From: Scytonema hofmannii PCC 7110
GTDB taxonomy: Bacteria; Cyanobacteriota; Cyanobacteriia; Cyanobacteriales; Nostocaceae
Length of the DNA stretch: 64,000 nucleotides
NCBI RefSeq assembly: GCF_000346485.2
Contig: NZ_KQ976354.1
Coordinates: 6,566,882-6,630,881, forward strand
Direction: 5' to 3'
Position numbers and translations under genes: made by a program. This document shows, piece by piece, positions 36,965-46,166 of the stretch (position 1 is the stretch's first letter; each line of letters opens with the position of its first letter). The notes below the pieces were generated by a model. That model did not search any database, was not told the origin of the DNA, and was given only the letters and a program-made list of their open reading frames with translations.

Positions 36965-37828
36965 ATGAAAAAACATCCACTATTTGACAATCGAGTGGCA
37001 ATACTAGCTACCAAGCATCATAAAGAGAAGGCGATCGCTCCAATTCTCGAACAAGAATTAGGTATCAAAGTTATAGTTCCACAAGATTTTGATACGGATC
37101 GCTTTGGTACATTTACAAGGGATATAAAAAGGACAGGAAGTCAAATCGAAGCAGCAAGATTGAAAGCAGAATCAATCTTGTCTGTTACAAATGAAACGCT
37201 AGCCTTAGCAAGTGAGGGGTCATTTAGTCCTCATCCAAGCAATCCGTTTGTGCCATGTAATCTAGAAATCGTGATTCTCATAGATAGAACAAATGAACTA
37301 AAAATCATCGGTCAATCAGTTACTATTGAAACTAACTTCAGCCATCGAGCGATCGCAAGCATTCCAGAAGCACGTGAGTTCGCTGCAAAAGTTGGCTTTC
37401 CCGAACACGCTGTTGTAGTCATGGTTCATTCTTCATCTGAAAATCAAGAAGAAATTATCAAAGGTATCAATACAACAGAACAACTTGTGGAAGCAGTCAC
37501 ATATGCTTTAAAGCGGTCTAAGACTGGTGAAATCCATATAGAAACTGATATGCGTGCTCTTTACAACCCTACAAGGATGAAAAATATTGCTAGAGCAACC
37601 CATGACTTGATTCAGAAAATCCGAAATGCTTGTCCCAATTGTGACTTTCCTGGGTTTGATGTATTTTCCAGAAAAAGGGGATTACCTTGTGCTTATTGCC
37701 TCTCTCCCACAGAACTGACTCTTGCTGTCACTTATAAATGTCAAAAATGTGGATTTTTTAAAGACGTGATGTTTCCAGATGGAATACAAGAAGCAGACCC
37801 ATCTTGGTGTAATTACTGCAATCCCTAA
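36965..37828 (+). CDS. DUF6671-like protein with C-terminal zinc knuckles
   Basis: The 287 aa begin with FDNRVAILATKHHKEKAIAP and ELGIKVIVPQDFDTDRFGTF, a pattern I recall from DUF6671 proteins of unknown function. The C-terminal 70 residues contain four CxxC pairs (CPNC, CAYC, CQKC, CNYC), which should bind two zinc ions. No known catalytic motif is visible. It stands alone, divergent from nrtA. Confidence 0.65.
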   Translation: MKKHPLFDNRVAILATKHHKEKAIAPILEQELGIKVIVPQDFDTDRFGTFTRDIKRTGSQIEAARLKAESILSVTNETLALASEGSFSPHPSNPFVPCNLEIVILIDRTNELKIIGQSVTIETNFSHRAIASIPEAREFAAKVGFPEHAVVVMVHSSSENQEEIIKGINTTEQLVEAVTYALKRSKTGEIHIETDMRALYNPTRMKNIARATHDLIQKIRNACPNCDFPGFDVFSRKRGLPCAYCLSPTELTLAVTYKCQKCGFFKDVMFPDGIQEADPSWCNYCNP

Positions 37829-38488
37829 CTTGAACTTGACAAAAATACGTTAATACATTCGACTTTATTAGTAATTTTATAAATTGGATTTATTACCTAA
37901 ATAAGATTGAGGTATTATTTAATTACAATGAGTTAATGATTGAAAGATATTTGGGTAATTACGAGTAAGAATCTTTTATATCGTCATCACAAAATCATAT
38001 AATCCTTAAAGGATGTTTTAAAAGTCCTGGGCGAATAGAATTCGCTACTATACAAACAAAGTCCGCCTACGCGGACTAATAAAGAATTAAGGTGTTGAAA
38101 CCCACGAAGGTGGGTTTCGCTTGTATAGCCGCGAATTCTATTCGCAAAGGCAAGTATGAATTGAGACTTTACAAACATCCTCTTAACAGATTAAGAGAGT
38201 GAATGTTTTCATGACTAAATATAAAAATTCCTCTTCCCTAGTCCCTAAACCCTAAATTGATGTGACACTAAAATAACTGTCTACTGTTAATTTTTTATTC
38301 CGGACATTAAAAAGTTTTTTTTGTAATTAGAATGCTTTATTTATAGAGTTAATTTCTTAATAAATGGTGTGATTCATCTATAGCAGCAACAGGGGTTGAT
38401 GGAAAATTTTTAGAAATTTTCTGGAACCTTTCTGTTCCTTTTTCGACCTTAAATGTAAAAGCAATACCTAGAACAATTGGTAGGTTTT
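37829..38488. other. Intergenic region holding a MITE
   Basis: This 660-bp gap is AT-rich and holds the 115-bp element at 38031-38145. No other gene or RNA is apparent to me. Confidence 0.6.
38031..38145. mobile_element. MITE with GCGAATAGAATTCGC ends, 115 bp
   Basis: Terminal inverted repeats GCGAATAGAATTCGC and GCGAATTCTATTCGC, extended inward by CTATACAA/TTGTATAG, enclose two internal hairpins (GTCCGCCTACGCGGAC and AACCCACGAAGGTGGGTTT). It encodes nothing. This layout is a common non-autonomous repeat in Nostocales genomes; a transposase elsewhere would have to move it. Confidence 0.85.
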
Positions 38489-39031
38489 ATGAAACGGTTA
38501 CTCAAGTCTTTTGTGACAATTTCTGCACTGTCTTCCATAGTAATTGCTCCTGTTATCCTTTCGGCTGGTCAAGCTTCTGCTCAACCTCAAAAACAAAAAG
38601 GAACTGATGCTAGCTATGTTGGTGCTGGTGTTTCTGCTGGTATTACCAATGGCGGACAAAATGGTGATGCTGCCACATTTGGAGGTAACGTTACTGGTCG
38701 TTTGAAGTTAGGTGAGACTCCTTTTTCTGCACGCGGTCAAGTTAACTTTAGTAGTGAGACGAGTGCTATTATTCCCCATGTTTCCGCAGACTTGGGAATT
38801 GCTAAAGGTACTAATGCTTATGTAGGTGTTGGTTACCAATTTGTGGAAGCTAACGGTCAACCAACTCCAAGTGGTAACGACGATGGAGTGGCTTTGGTGG
38901 CTGGGGTAGAATCTGAGGTTGGTAAAAACTTCCTTATCTACAGCAATGCTACTGTAGGCGTTAATGCTTACGAAAATAGCCCTGCTTCTGCTGTTAGTGT
39001 TAACGGTGGCATAGGTTATCGGTTTAAGTAA
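38489..39031 (+). CDS. Exported outer-membrane-like protein, unknown function
   Basis: The 180-aa product has a signal peptide (KRLLKSFVTISALSSIVIAP, cut probably after ASAQ) and a mature part rich in Gly, Val and aromatic-ended strands (VGAGVSAGITNGG, NAYVGVGYQFVEANGQ, VSVNGGIGYRFK). The final Phe followed by Lys and the alternating pattern suggest a small beta-barrel. I use ATG 38489 rather than the earlier TTG 38477. The family is not recognised. Confidence 0.7.
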   Translation: MKRLLKSFVTISALSSIVIAPVILSAGQASAQPQKQKGTDASYVGAGVSAGITNGGQNGDAATFGGNVTGRLKLGETPFSARGQVNFSSETSAIIPHVSADLGIAKGTNAYVGVGYQFVEANGQPTPSGNDDGVALVAGVESEVGKNFLIYSNATVGVNAYENSPASAVSVNGGIGYRFK

Positions 39032-39286
39032 GGGGTTAGGGGGTAGGGAGTAGGGGGTAGTGCCTCTTAAATATTCCTAAAAAATTGGAACATAAACATA
39101 GTATAAGTAATGTTGCTGGGTTTATTGATGTGTTACACCACTCGTAAACTCAGCTTTTTGCCGTGTTAAAATCATACTAATCCTCTAAATCTCGCTCGGA
39201 TTTTGTGGATATAAAAGCCGTAAGGGTGCATATTAGTTCACGCTTTGGCATATTGTGACGCATATTGGTAATTTTCTATTACTCCA

Positions 39287-41326
39287 ATGGTTAAATCTGC
39301 TCCTTCCCCGACCACAAGCCGTAAGCCTTCCAAAGTAGAAGCCATTAAGGAACGCAGTAACTCTTTGCGCGAACCTGTGGCAACTGAAATACTTCAGGAT
39401 ACAACTCACTTTAGTGAAGATGCAGTACAAATTCTGAAGTTTCATGGCTCTTATCAACAAGATAATCGTGATAATCGAGTCAAGGGGCAGGAAAAAGATT
39501 ACCAGTTCATGCTGCGGACAAGAAATCCGGGTGGATTTGTTCCACCAGAGCTTTACCTAGCTTTGGATAAGCTGGCTGATGAACATGGGAATCACACTTT
39601 ACGAGCAACAACTCGTCAAGGTTTTCAGTTGCACGGAATTTTAAAGAAGAATCTTAAGGCTGCGATCGCTTCTATTATTCAAAGCATGGGTTCTACGCTG
39701 GGAGCCTGTGGTGACCTAAATCGCAACGTGATGGCACCTCCAGCACCTTTTAAAAATAAGTCTGAGTACGAATATGCTTGGGAATATGCCGATCGCATTG
39801 CTCATTTGCTAGCACCTCAAACAGGGGCTTACTATGAAATTTGGCTGGATGGCGAAATGGCTCTGAGTGCTGAAGAAAACCCAGAGGTGAAAGCAGCGCG
39901 AGAAAAAAATGGCACTGGAACAATCTTTCACGATAAGGAAGAGCCTATCTACGGCACATACTATATGCCGCGCAAGTTTAAAGTTTGTGTCACCGTTCCA
40001 GGAGATAATTCAATAGATTTGTACAGCCAAGACCTCACCTTGGTTGTGATAACTAATTCTGAGGGAGAGTTAGAAGGATTTAATATCTTTGCCGGTGGTG
40101 GCTTGGGACGAACACATAATAAAGAAGAAACTTTTGCAAGACTGGCAGATCCAATTTGTTACGTAGATAAGGAAGATGCCTACGAGATCGTCAAAGCAAT
40201 TGTTGCAACTCAAAGAGATTATGGCGATCGCACTGACCGCCGTCACGCTAGACTAAAATACTTAATTAATGATTGGGGTGTTGACAAATTCCAGTCAATG
40301 GTGGAGAAATACTTTGGCAAGCCTTTGCAAGCTTTTAAACCATTGCCAGAGTTTCAGTACTATGACTTTTTGGGATGGAACGAACAGGGCGATGGCAAGC
40401 TTTTCTTAGGCATTTCCATTGACAATGGTCGGATTAAAGATGAAGGGAATTTTCAACTGAAAACGGCGTTGCGGGAAATTGTCGAGCAATTTAATTTGCC
40501 GATCCGCTTAACACCTCACCAAAACGTCATACTGTACGATATTCAACCAGAACACAAGCAAGCAATTCAAGACATTCTCAGCCGTTATGGTGTTGTCTTT
40601 GACCTCGAAAAAATCGATCCGATTGTGCGTTATTCAATGGCTTGTCCGGCTTTGCCTACCTGCGGGTTGGCTGTAACAGAGTCAGAACGAGTCATTCCAG
40701 AAATATTGGATCGGATTCGCACTCTTTTAAATAAGAGTGGTTTACAAAATGAACATTTTGTGGTAAGAATGACAGGATGCCCTAATGGTTGTGCTCGTCC
40801 TTACATGGCAGAAGTTGGCTTTGTCGGTAGCGCCCCAGAATCTTACCAAGTTTGGTTGGGAGGCTCACCAAATCAAACAAGGCTGGCAGTTCCTTATATG
40901 GAACGGATGCACGTTAACGACTTGGAAACCCAACTAGAGCCAATTTTCGTTTACTTCAAACAACAGCGTCAAGCTGAGGAGAAGTTTGGAGACTTTTGCG
41001 ATCGCGTTGGATTTGATGCCATCCGCGAGTTTGCGGCTAAATATGAATCGGAAACTGCTATGAAGTCAGATGATATTACAGACGATAGCGATGGTTTAGT
41101 TGAAACAATGGCAGACTCTACCACTGCGCCCATTACAGAGGAAAGCGATGGTCAAGTTGTAGCAATAGCTAATACAACAACTGCTGCTAACAAAACACGC
41201 CGTCGCATCACCCTTCACGAAGAGGTTTACACTCAATTGAAGGAAGTTTCTCAGAGCCAAGGTAAGCCAATGACTCATCTGGTAAATGAAGCTCTCTCTG
41301 AGTACTTGAAAAATCTGCAACAATAA
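39287..41326 (+). CDS. sir: Ferredoxin-sulfite reductase with C-terminal ribbon-helix-helix extension
   Basis: Sir reduces sulfite to sulfide with six electrons from ferredoxin, using siroheme and a [4Fe-4S] cluster. The four cluster/siroheme cysteines are Cys453 and Cys459 (ACPALPTCG) and Cys498 and Cys502 ([10 protein letters not shown]). The N-terminal half has the ferredoxin-nitrite/sulfite reductase repeat ([18 protein letters not shown]). I judge it Sir rather than NirA from its N-terminus and length. Oddity: after about residue 585 there is an acidic, repetitive linker and then [34 protein letters not shown] (about 633-676), a ribbon-helix-helix pattern not expected in Sir. The stop is 1 bp from a 28-bp palindrome. 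Confidence 0.9.
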   Translation: MVKSAPSPTTSRKPSKVEAIKERSNSLREPVATEILQDTTHFSEDAVQILKFHGSYQQDNRDNRVKGQEKDYQFMLRTRNPGGFVPPELYLALDKLADEHGNHTLRATTRQGFQLHGILKKNLKAAIASIIQSMGSTLGACGDLNRNVMAPPAPFKNKSEYEYAWEYADRIAHLLAPQTGAYYEIWLDGEMALSAEENPEVKAAREKNGTGTIFHDKEEPIYGTYYMPRKFKVCVTVPGDNSIDLYSQDLTLVVITNSEGELEGFNIFAGGGLGRTHNKEETFARLADPICYVDKEDAYEIVKAIVATQRDYGDRTDRRHARLKYLINDWGVDKFQSMVEKYFGKPLQAFKPLPEFQYYDFLGWNEQGDGKLFLGISIDNGRIKDEGNFQLKTALREIVEQFNLPIRLTPHQNVILYDIQPEHKQAIQDILSRYGVVFDLEKIDPIVRYSMACPALPTCGLAVTESERVIPEILDRIRTLLNKSGLQNEHFVVRMTGCPNGCARPYMAEVGFVGSAPESYQVWLGGSPNQTRLAVPYMERMHVNDLETQLEPIFVYFKQQRQAEEKFGDFCDRVGFDAIREFAAKYESETAMKSDDITDDSDGLVETMADSTTAPITEESDGQVVAIANTTTAANKTRRRITLHEEVYTQLKEVSQSQGKPMTHLVNEALSEYLKNLQQ

Positions 41327-41327
41327 T

Positions 41328-41355
41328 GTAGAGACGCGCCATGGCGCGTCTCTAC
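41328..41355. terminator. 28-bp perfect palindrome between convergent sir and GFA genes
   Basis: GTAGAGACGCGCCA and its exact complement form a perfect palindrome two bases after the sir stop and touching the stop of the convergent GFA gene. It is well placed as a two-way terminator, although it lacks a U-tract and belongs to a dispersed repeat class. Confidence 0.6.
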
Positions 41356-41849
41356 TACTCGCTATCTGTTAAACCAAGTCTAGAGTGCCACTCAGCAATA
41401 GATTCATCGGGATAGCGCGGATAATGGCGATCGCTAGGATTTTGCGGAATTTCTATCCAATTGGCTGCAAAATCCAGCATAAGGTGAACTTGCTCTGGTG
41501 TCTTTGGCAATTCAGAGTCAATCGCTGAAGCAAAAGGGTGGACAAGTTCCGGATAATCAGAGTCATAAACCCACAAAAATGAACCGCAATGTCGGCAAAA
41601 GTGGCGCTCACCTTTGCTAATGCGCGGTTTTTCATCTTCTGGATTTTGAATTCGGGCGTGGTAAATGGTAATATTTTCCTCGCCCTCAACTTGCAATGTC
41701 GTTTGATCGCCAGAAAGGTTGATAGCATATCCGCCCGCTCCTGCTGTTTTGCGGCAAATTGAGCAATAACATCGCGAAAACGGATAAGGATAGACACTTT
41801 TGACGGTGAAACGCACTGCTCCACAATGGCAGGAACCTTGAAGCAACAT
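41355..41849 (-). CDS. GFA family (CENP-V/GFA domain) zinc protein
   Basis: GFA-domain proteins were named after glutathione-dependent formaldehyde-activating enzyme, but most have no known activity. The 164 aa show the zinc cysteines in SCHCGAVRF, RCYCSICRKTAG and HFCRHCGSFLW, the standard pattern. Length is typical. It is downstream of a Rieske oxygenase on the same strand with an 84-bp gap filled partly by GGGTTAG repeats. Confidence 0.85.
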   Translation of the reverse strand: MLLQGSCHCGAVRFTVKSVYPYPFSRCYCSICRKTAGAGGYAINLSGDQTTLQVEGEENITIYHARIQNPEDEKPRISKGERHFCRHCGSFLWVYDSDYPELVHPFASAIDSELPKTPEQVHLMLDFAANWIEIPQNPSDRHYPRYPDESIAEWHSRLGLTDSE

Positions 41850-41933
41850 ATCGTAGGGGTTAGGGGTTAGAGGTTAGGGACAAGGAAGAATAACTATCCT
41901 TAATGCCCAATGTCCCATACCCATTTTCATTTA

Positions 41934-43418
41934 TCAATCATTCCGAGCGTGTTCAAACTCGTATACGTAGAAAAGCCGACTGAATTTTTTCAGCAAATAT
42001 CCTACTGTTGCAAATGCGATCGCACCGACTAACGCGTACCAAAAGCCTGTGGACGGAATAATAGTGAAAAAGGATGTGGTAGTTTGCTCAGCAGTCACAA
42101 CTGCTGCTTTGAGCGCCATAGCCCGTGCATCGACCATAATGCCCAAACCAAAACACGCGACAGCAGCTATATACGCTAGTACAGTGAGACGATTGATATT
42201 TTTCAGCGCATCTTGACAAACCTTACAGTGTTGAGTATGGGTTGTCCATACATCAAATAACTTTTGCTTATCTCGCTCTGGTGCTGGAAGTTCAGGATTA
42301 CATCCCGCAACCCAAGGAATACCAGAGCGTACTCTCGTCTCCCACCATTTACGAAAGACAATGACCATTTTATCTTGGGGGTTTGGTGTATAAACAGCAT
42401 CTTGCCATTTACCTGTTTGCCGTTTGGCTAAAATTTTCTCTTGGTGATGTATGAAAGCTAAATCTTGATGCAGGAACTGGGAAGCGAGCACATGACTCAA
42501 CCAGATAGGCATCTTTACCCCAAAGAATCCTAAACCTTTCGTTGTTTTACCTACCTCATTTTTAATTAATACCTGAGATTGGATATGGCGACACCATCCA
42601 GGGCGGATGGGAATGGCATATAAACCTACAATCAGTTTTGTGCCATTGTTAAAAATTGAAGTAATTTTCAAGTGACAGGGTGGTTGAAAGTCATAAACCC
42701 ACTTCTCAACGTTTGGAGGAGTTGGCGTCACTTCAAAGGAAAACCCTTCCTCAGTAGACATATCGCGAACGCGGAGCATATCAAAATATTTGGCATCCTT
42801 GTACCGATTCCCTAAAATACCGTGATGAGCAACAGGAACGTGAGCGGGGTCAATAACATTTTCCATGAAAGAGTCCCACCCATAGGGAATATCACGTATA
42901 TTCCGCAACAGTTGTAGTTCTTTGTCTGAGTAATTCTCAAGTTCTGGAATGAGTCGAGGTGTCTTCAATTCACTCTCTACTTGTGCATTGGCACCAGACT
43001 CCGCCCATACCCACAATAATCCCTGACATTCTTGTGTAGGATAGGAAATAGCACAAGACTTGCGATTTGAGCAATGCTTTGCTTCTGTCTGCTCATCTTT
43101 GGACTGGGGAATGCTGACACAGTTGCCATTCCCATTAAAGCGCCAAGCGTGGTAAGAACATAAAAGCGTACCATCAGATTCTACACGACCTTCAGAAAAA
43201 GGTGCGAGTCGGTGAGGGCAAGCATCTTCAAAGCAACGCCATTTGCCGGAACCATCACGCCATAGGACGATATCCTTACCTAATAGCTGGGTTGCATGGA
43301 CACGGGAAGAATCTAGAAAGTCTACAACAGCGACAGGATACCACTGCTTTGTCCATTGATATATTTCAACATTTTCCTTTTGAATTTCTTGAATAGCATC
43401 TAGTTTTTCTGAAATCAT
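41934..43418 (-). CDS. Rieske oxygenase, pheophorbide a oxygenase/Tic55-like
   Basis: The 494 aa carry a Rieske [2Fe-2S] motif (CPHRLAPFSEG then CSYHAWRF), a mononuclear iron region with ENVIDPAHVPVAHHG, and a C-terminal membrane part with a CxxC (HCKVCQDAL) followed by two hydrophobic helices. This is the layout of the plant PaO/Tic55/Ptc52 group and its cyanobacterial homologues. Substrate in cyanobacteria is unknown, perhaps a tetrapyrrole. I use ATG 43418 (MISEKLDAIQEIQ) rather than the upstream one at 43469. Confidence 0.85.
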   Translation of the reverse strand: MISEKLDAIQEIQKENVEIYQWTKQWYPVAVVDFLDSSRVHATQLLGKDIVLWRDGSGKWRCFEDACPHRLAPFSEGRVESDGTLLCSYHAWRFNGNGNCVSIPQSKDEQTEAKHCSNRKSCAISYPTQECQGLLWVWAESGANAQVESELKTPRLIPELENYSDKELQLLRNIRDIPYGWDSFMENVIDPAHVPVAHHGILGNRYKDAKYFDMLRVRDMSTEEGFSFEVTPTPPNVEKWVYDFQPPCHLKITSIFNNGTKLIVGLYAIPIRPGWCRHIQSQVLIKNEVGKTTKGLGFFGVKMPIWLSHVLASQFLHQDLAFIHHQEKILAKRQTGKWQDAVYTPNPQDKMVIVFRKWWETRVRSGIPWVAGCNPELPAPERDKQKLFDVWTTHTQHCKVCQDALKNINRLTVLAYIAAVACFGLGIMVDARAMALKAAVVTAEQTTTSFFTIIPSTGFWYALVGAIAFATVGYLLKKFSRLFYVYEFEHARND

Positions 43419-43608
43419 AAGTACCTCTTGCCCTTGATGAGGGCTTCTAGAAATATGAAAGGACAACAATATTTAAAAATGAATTTCTTTACCAATACAC
43501 TTTAAATCAGTTCTTAAGATTAGGCGGTATGAAAAAATCATAAAAAGTCATAAGTTTTAAATAAAAATAGGTCTTTAAAAGTCAGAAAAAGTCAGATTTG
43601 AAATACAA

Positions 43609-43633
43609 GTAGGGTGGGCAATGCCCACCCTAC
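43609..43633. repeat. 25-bp palindrome GTAGGGTGGGCA
   Basis: GTAGGGTGGGCA and its complement around one base. A shortened copy is at 30991-31010. Confidence 0.85.
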
Positions 43634-43700
43634 TGCAAAGCTGCAAAGCTTGATATCTCGTATGCTCAATTTGAAGAAACCGGGTTTTTGGTATTACTGT
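43634..43700. repeat. Partial copy of the AAACCCGGTTTCT MITE-like element
   Basis: Shares GCAAAGCTTGATATCTC, TATGCTCAA and GAAGAAACCGGGTTTTTGG with the complete copy at 25508-25580, but the left inverted end is missing and part of the core (GCAAAGCT) is duplicated. Confidence 0.7.
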
Positions 43701-43830
43701 ACCGATGCGCTAAGTACAGCTTTTCATAAATTCGTAGCGTGTTGGTTCGTAGTTGCGCTGTCTTTGCTAAAGCGCAACTACAAACGATTTGTACCATCTT
43801 TATTTCGTTACGAACTTGTAAAATTATGGA

Positions 43831-44469
43831 CTAAGTTCCTGGTAAATGGCGCAACCGCTCATCTAAATGAGTAAGCTCAGCCAATGCCTTCAACAAAGGA
43901 CCGTGGGAGCTAAATTCTACAATACTGACTGAACCAACAGGACATCCCAAACGGTAGCGAAAGCGCCCTACATCAATTCCCAAAAGGCTACATAACATAA
44001 TTCTGATAGTCGCTTTATGGGAAACAATTAAAACATTACCTTCACTGTAAAGCTGTTTAATTTCTTCAATAACTTGTGTAGAGCGAGATGCGATCGCAAC
44101 TGCCATTTCCCCACCAGTCGGCGCATACCATGCCGGATCTGCTAACCAACGGATATAATCATCGTGAAATTCTGAACTCACCGTTTCTGGTGATTTTCCT
44201 TCCCACTTGCCATAATTAATTTCCTTCAACCCATCTCGCAGTTCTGGTTCCATCCCTATGGCATCACACAAAGGTTTTGCAGTCGCCACAGTGCGTTCCA
44301 TTGGGCTGCAAAAAATTGCCTTCCAAGGAGTAGATTTGTACGAATCGGCAAAAGACTTTGCCATAGACAAGCCATCGGTGGTTAGTTCTGGGTCGATGGA
44401 ACCACAAAACATGTTATTACGGCTGCAATCAGTCTGTCCGTGACGGAGGAAATAAAGAGTTAGGCTCAT
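43831..44469 (-). CDS. Histidine phosphatase family protein
   Basis: A 212-aa phosphatase of the phosphoglycerate mutase-like branch. The catalytic RHG motif is YFLRHGQTDCSRNN; other blocks are FCSPMERTVATAKPLCD (Arg), LKEINYGKWEGKSPE (Glu) and VSHKATIRIMLCSLLG (second His). The start is ATG 44469 (MSLTLYFLRHG), because the longer frame overlaps the carotenoid oxygenase start. The substrate is not clear; relatives include alpha-ribazole phosphatases and sugar-phosphate phosphatases. Confidence 0.85.
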   Translation of the reverse strand: MSLTLYFLRHGQTDCSRNNMFCGSIDPELTTDGLSMAKSFADSYKSTPWKAIFCSPMERTVATAKPLCDAIGMEPELRDGLKEINYGKWEGKSPETVSSEFHDDYIRWLADPAWYAPTGGEMAVAIASRSTQVIEEIKQLYSEGNVLIVSHKATIRIMLCSLLGIDVGRFRYRLGCPVGSVSIVEFSSHGPLLKALAELTHLDERLRHLPGT

Positions 44470-44504
44470 AGTAAACACATTTACTTCGACAGCAAACAGG
44501 TCTA

Positions 44505-45908
44505 ATGGTAACAACAACCGAGAACCCTTTTCTAAGCGGTAACTTTGCCCCAGTACAAAAAGAAATGACTTCGAGCACCCTGCAAGTCAAAGGAAAATTA
44601 CCATCTCATTTGTCAGGAATGTTTGTACGCAATGGTTCTAACCCCCAATGGGAACCCATTGGACAGTACCACTGGTTTGATGGTGACGGGATGCTGCATG
44701 GGGTTAGGATTAGCGATGGCAAAGCAACTTATCGCAATCGCTACGTGCGAACTAAGGGATGGAAAGTAGAGCATGAAGCGAATAAAGCTATTTGGAGTGG
44801 GTTTTTAGAACCGCGATCGAAGGATAATCCTGGCGGTATGTATAAAAATACTGCTAACACGGCACTCGTGTGGCATGCTGGTCAACTACTGGCACTCTGG
44901 GAAGGCGGTGCTCCTCATGCCATTCAGGTTCCCCATTTAGAAACTATTAGCGAATACACCTACAAAGGCAACCTGGCTTCTCCCTTTACCGCACATCCTA
45001 AAGTGGATCCAAAAACAGGCGAAATGATGTTTTTTGGCTACTCATTTGCATCACCTTACCTGCAATATGGGGTAGTTTCAGCAGAAGGAGAGTTACTGCG
45101 GACAGTACCTATTGACATACCGCAGCCAGTTATGATGCACGATTTTGCTATTACCCAGAACTACACAATTTTCATGGATTTGCCCATGACTTTTAATCAG
45201 GAAAGGGTACAAACGGGAAAACCTTGGATAATGTTTGAGCCAGATAGACCAAGCCGTTTTGGGATCGTTCCCCGATTTGGAGATAACCTTAATATACGGT
45301 GGTTTGAAAGCCCTGCTTGCTATGTTTTCCATACCCTAAATGCTTACGAGAATGGAGATGAAGTTGTACTTATTGCTTGTCGCATGAGTTCTTCTACTGT
45401 TTTGGGTTCAGATGACGCACAATCCGATCCAGAAGCAAATATTCCACGCTTGCATCAGTGGCGGTTTAACCTCAGCATAGGAAATGTCAATGAAGAAATG
45501 CTAGATGATGTAGCGTCAGATTTTCCTCGTATCAATGAAAATTTGTTAGGACAAAAAACGCGATACGGGTACACTGGTAAAATTGCCCAAAGTTCTCTTC
45601 CTTTGTTTGAGGGTATCATCAAGTATGATTTAAATACTGGTAAGTCTGAAACCCATAAATTTGGGCAAGGACGCTATGGTGGTGAAGCTGTATTTGTCCC
45701 TCGTCCTGGGGCGACTGCTGAAGATGATGGCTGGCTTGTAACCTTTGTTTACGATACCAATGAAGATGCTTCCGAACTAGTGGTGGTCAACGCCCAAGAC
45801 ATAACAGGTGAACCTATAGCACGAGTGCTACTTCCTCAGCGAGTCCCTTATGGATTCCACGGTGCTTGGATTTCTGAAGAACAGCTGAGTGGTTCTTTAA
45901 GAATATAG
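44505..45908 (+). CDS. Carotenoid cleavage oxygenase
   Basis: The enzyme cleaves carotenoids or apocarotenoids using a non-haem iron held by four histidines. In the 467 aa I see candidates at His164 (TAHPKVD), His212 (MHDFAITQ), His276 (FHTLNAYENG) and His452 (GFHGAWI), in the right order for the family. An N-terminal FVRNGSNPQWEP motif is also typical. Substrate cannot be assigned; cyanobacterial relatives act on beta-carotene or apocarotenals. It is divergent from the phosphatase gene with only 35 bp between starts, so promoters must overlap. Confidence 0.9.
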   Translation: MVTTTENPFLSGNFAPVQKEMTSSTLQVKGKLPSHLSGMFVRNGSNPQWEPIGQYHWFDGDGMLHGVRISDGKATYRNRYVRTKGWKVEHEANKAIWSGFLEPRSKDNPGGMYKNTANTALVWHAGQLLALWEGGAPHAIQVPHLETISEYTYKGNLASPFTAHPKVDPKTGEMMFFGYSFASPYLQYGVVSAEGELLRTVPIDIPQPVMMHDFAITQNYTIFMDLPMTFNQERVQTGKPWIMFEPDRPSRFGIVPRFGDNLNIRWFESPACYVFHTLNAYENGDEVVLIACRMSSSTVLGSDDAQSDPEANIPRLHQWRFNLSIGNVNEEMLDDVASDFPRINENLLGQKTRYGYTGKIAQSSLPLFEGIIKYDLNTGKSETHKFGQGRYGGEAVFVPRPGATAEDDGWLVTFVYDTNEDASELVVVNAQDITGEPIARVLLPQRVPYGFHGAWISEEQLSGSLRI

Positions 45909-46166
45909 AGATCGTAAATTTACGGTTTCTATAAAACATAAACTTTAGTTCAAGGTATATTGCAACATTCTAGAGCACCAGTACAGTAATCACACGCAAT
46001 CCGGTTTTTTGAAGTTGAGCTAACAAGATATCAAGCTTTGTACCTAAGCGCAAAACCGGGTTTTTTACCCATATTGACTACTGTATTGGCTTAGGATAAG
46101 CCAAGGGAGACTGTTACCATAAATTTGGGCTGGGCGACGGCTTAATTCTGCTAAGTGGAGGCACAG
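45909..46166. other. Intergenic region with inverted MITE-like copy
   Basis: Most of this gap is occupied by the repeat at 46000-46068. A GGAGG box before the xisH start lies at its end. Confidence 0.5.
46000..46068. repeat. Inverted copy of the AAACCGGG MITE-like element
   Basis: Contains TCCGGTTTTTTGAAGTTGAG, GATATCAAGCTTTG and CAAAACCGGGTTTTTT, the reverse-complement arrangement of the element at 25508-25580. Confidence 0.7.

Larger units (their letters stand above)
43419..43830. other. Intergenic repeats
   Basis: This 412-bp gap contains a 25-bp palindrome and a partial copy of the AAACCGGGTTTTT element. No gene or RNA is visible. Confidence 0.6.

Noticed and set aside
39287-41326. Reading the reductase as nitrite reductase NirA to complete a nitrate cluster with nrtABCD
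   Set aside because: Its N-terminus and length fit ferredoxin-sulfite reductase, and it lies on the other strand nearly 3 kb away.
46155-46166. Earlier GTG start for xisH
   Set aside because: The GGAGG ribosome binding site lies inside this extension and the family begins MSAKD, which fits the GTG at 46167.
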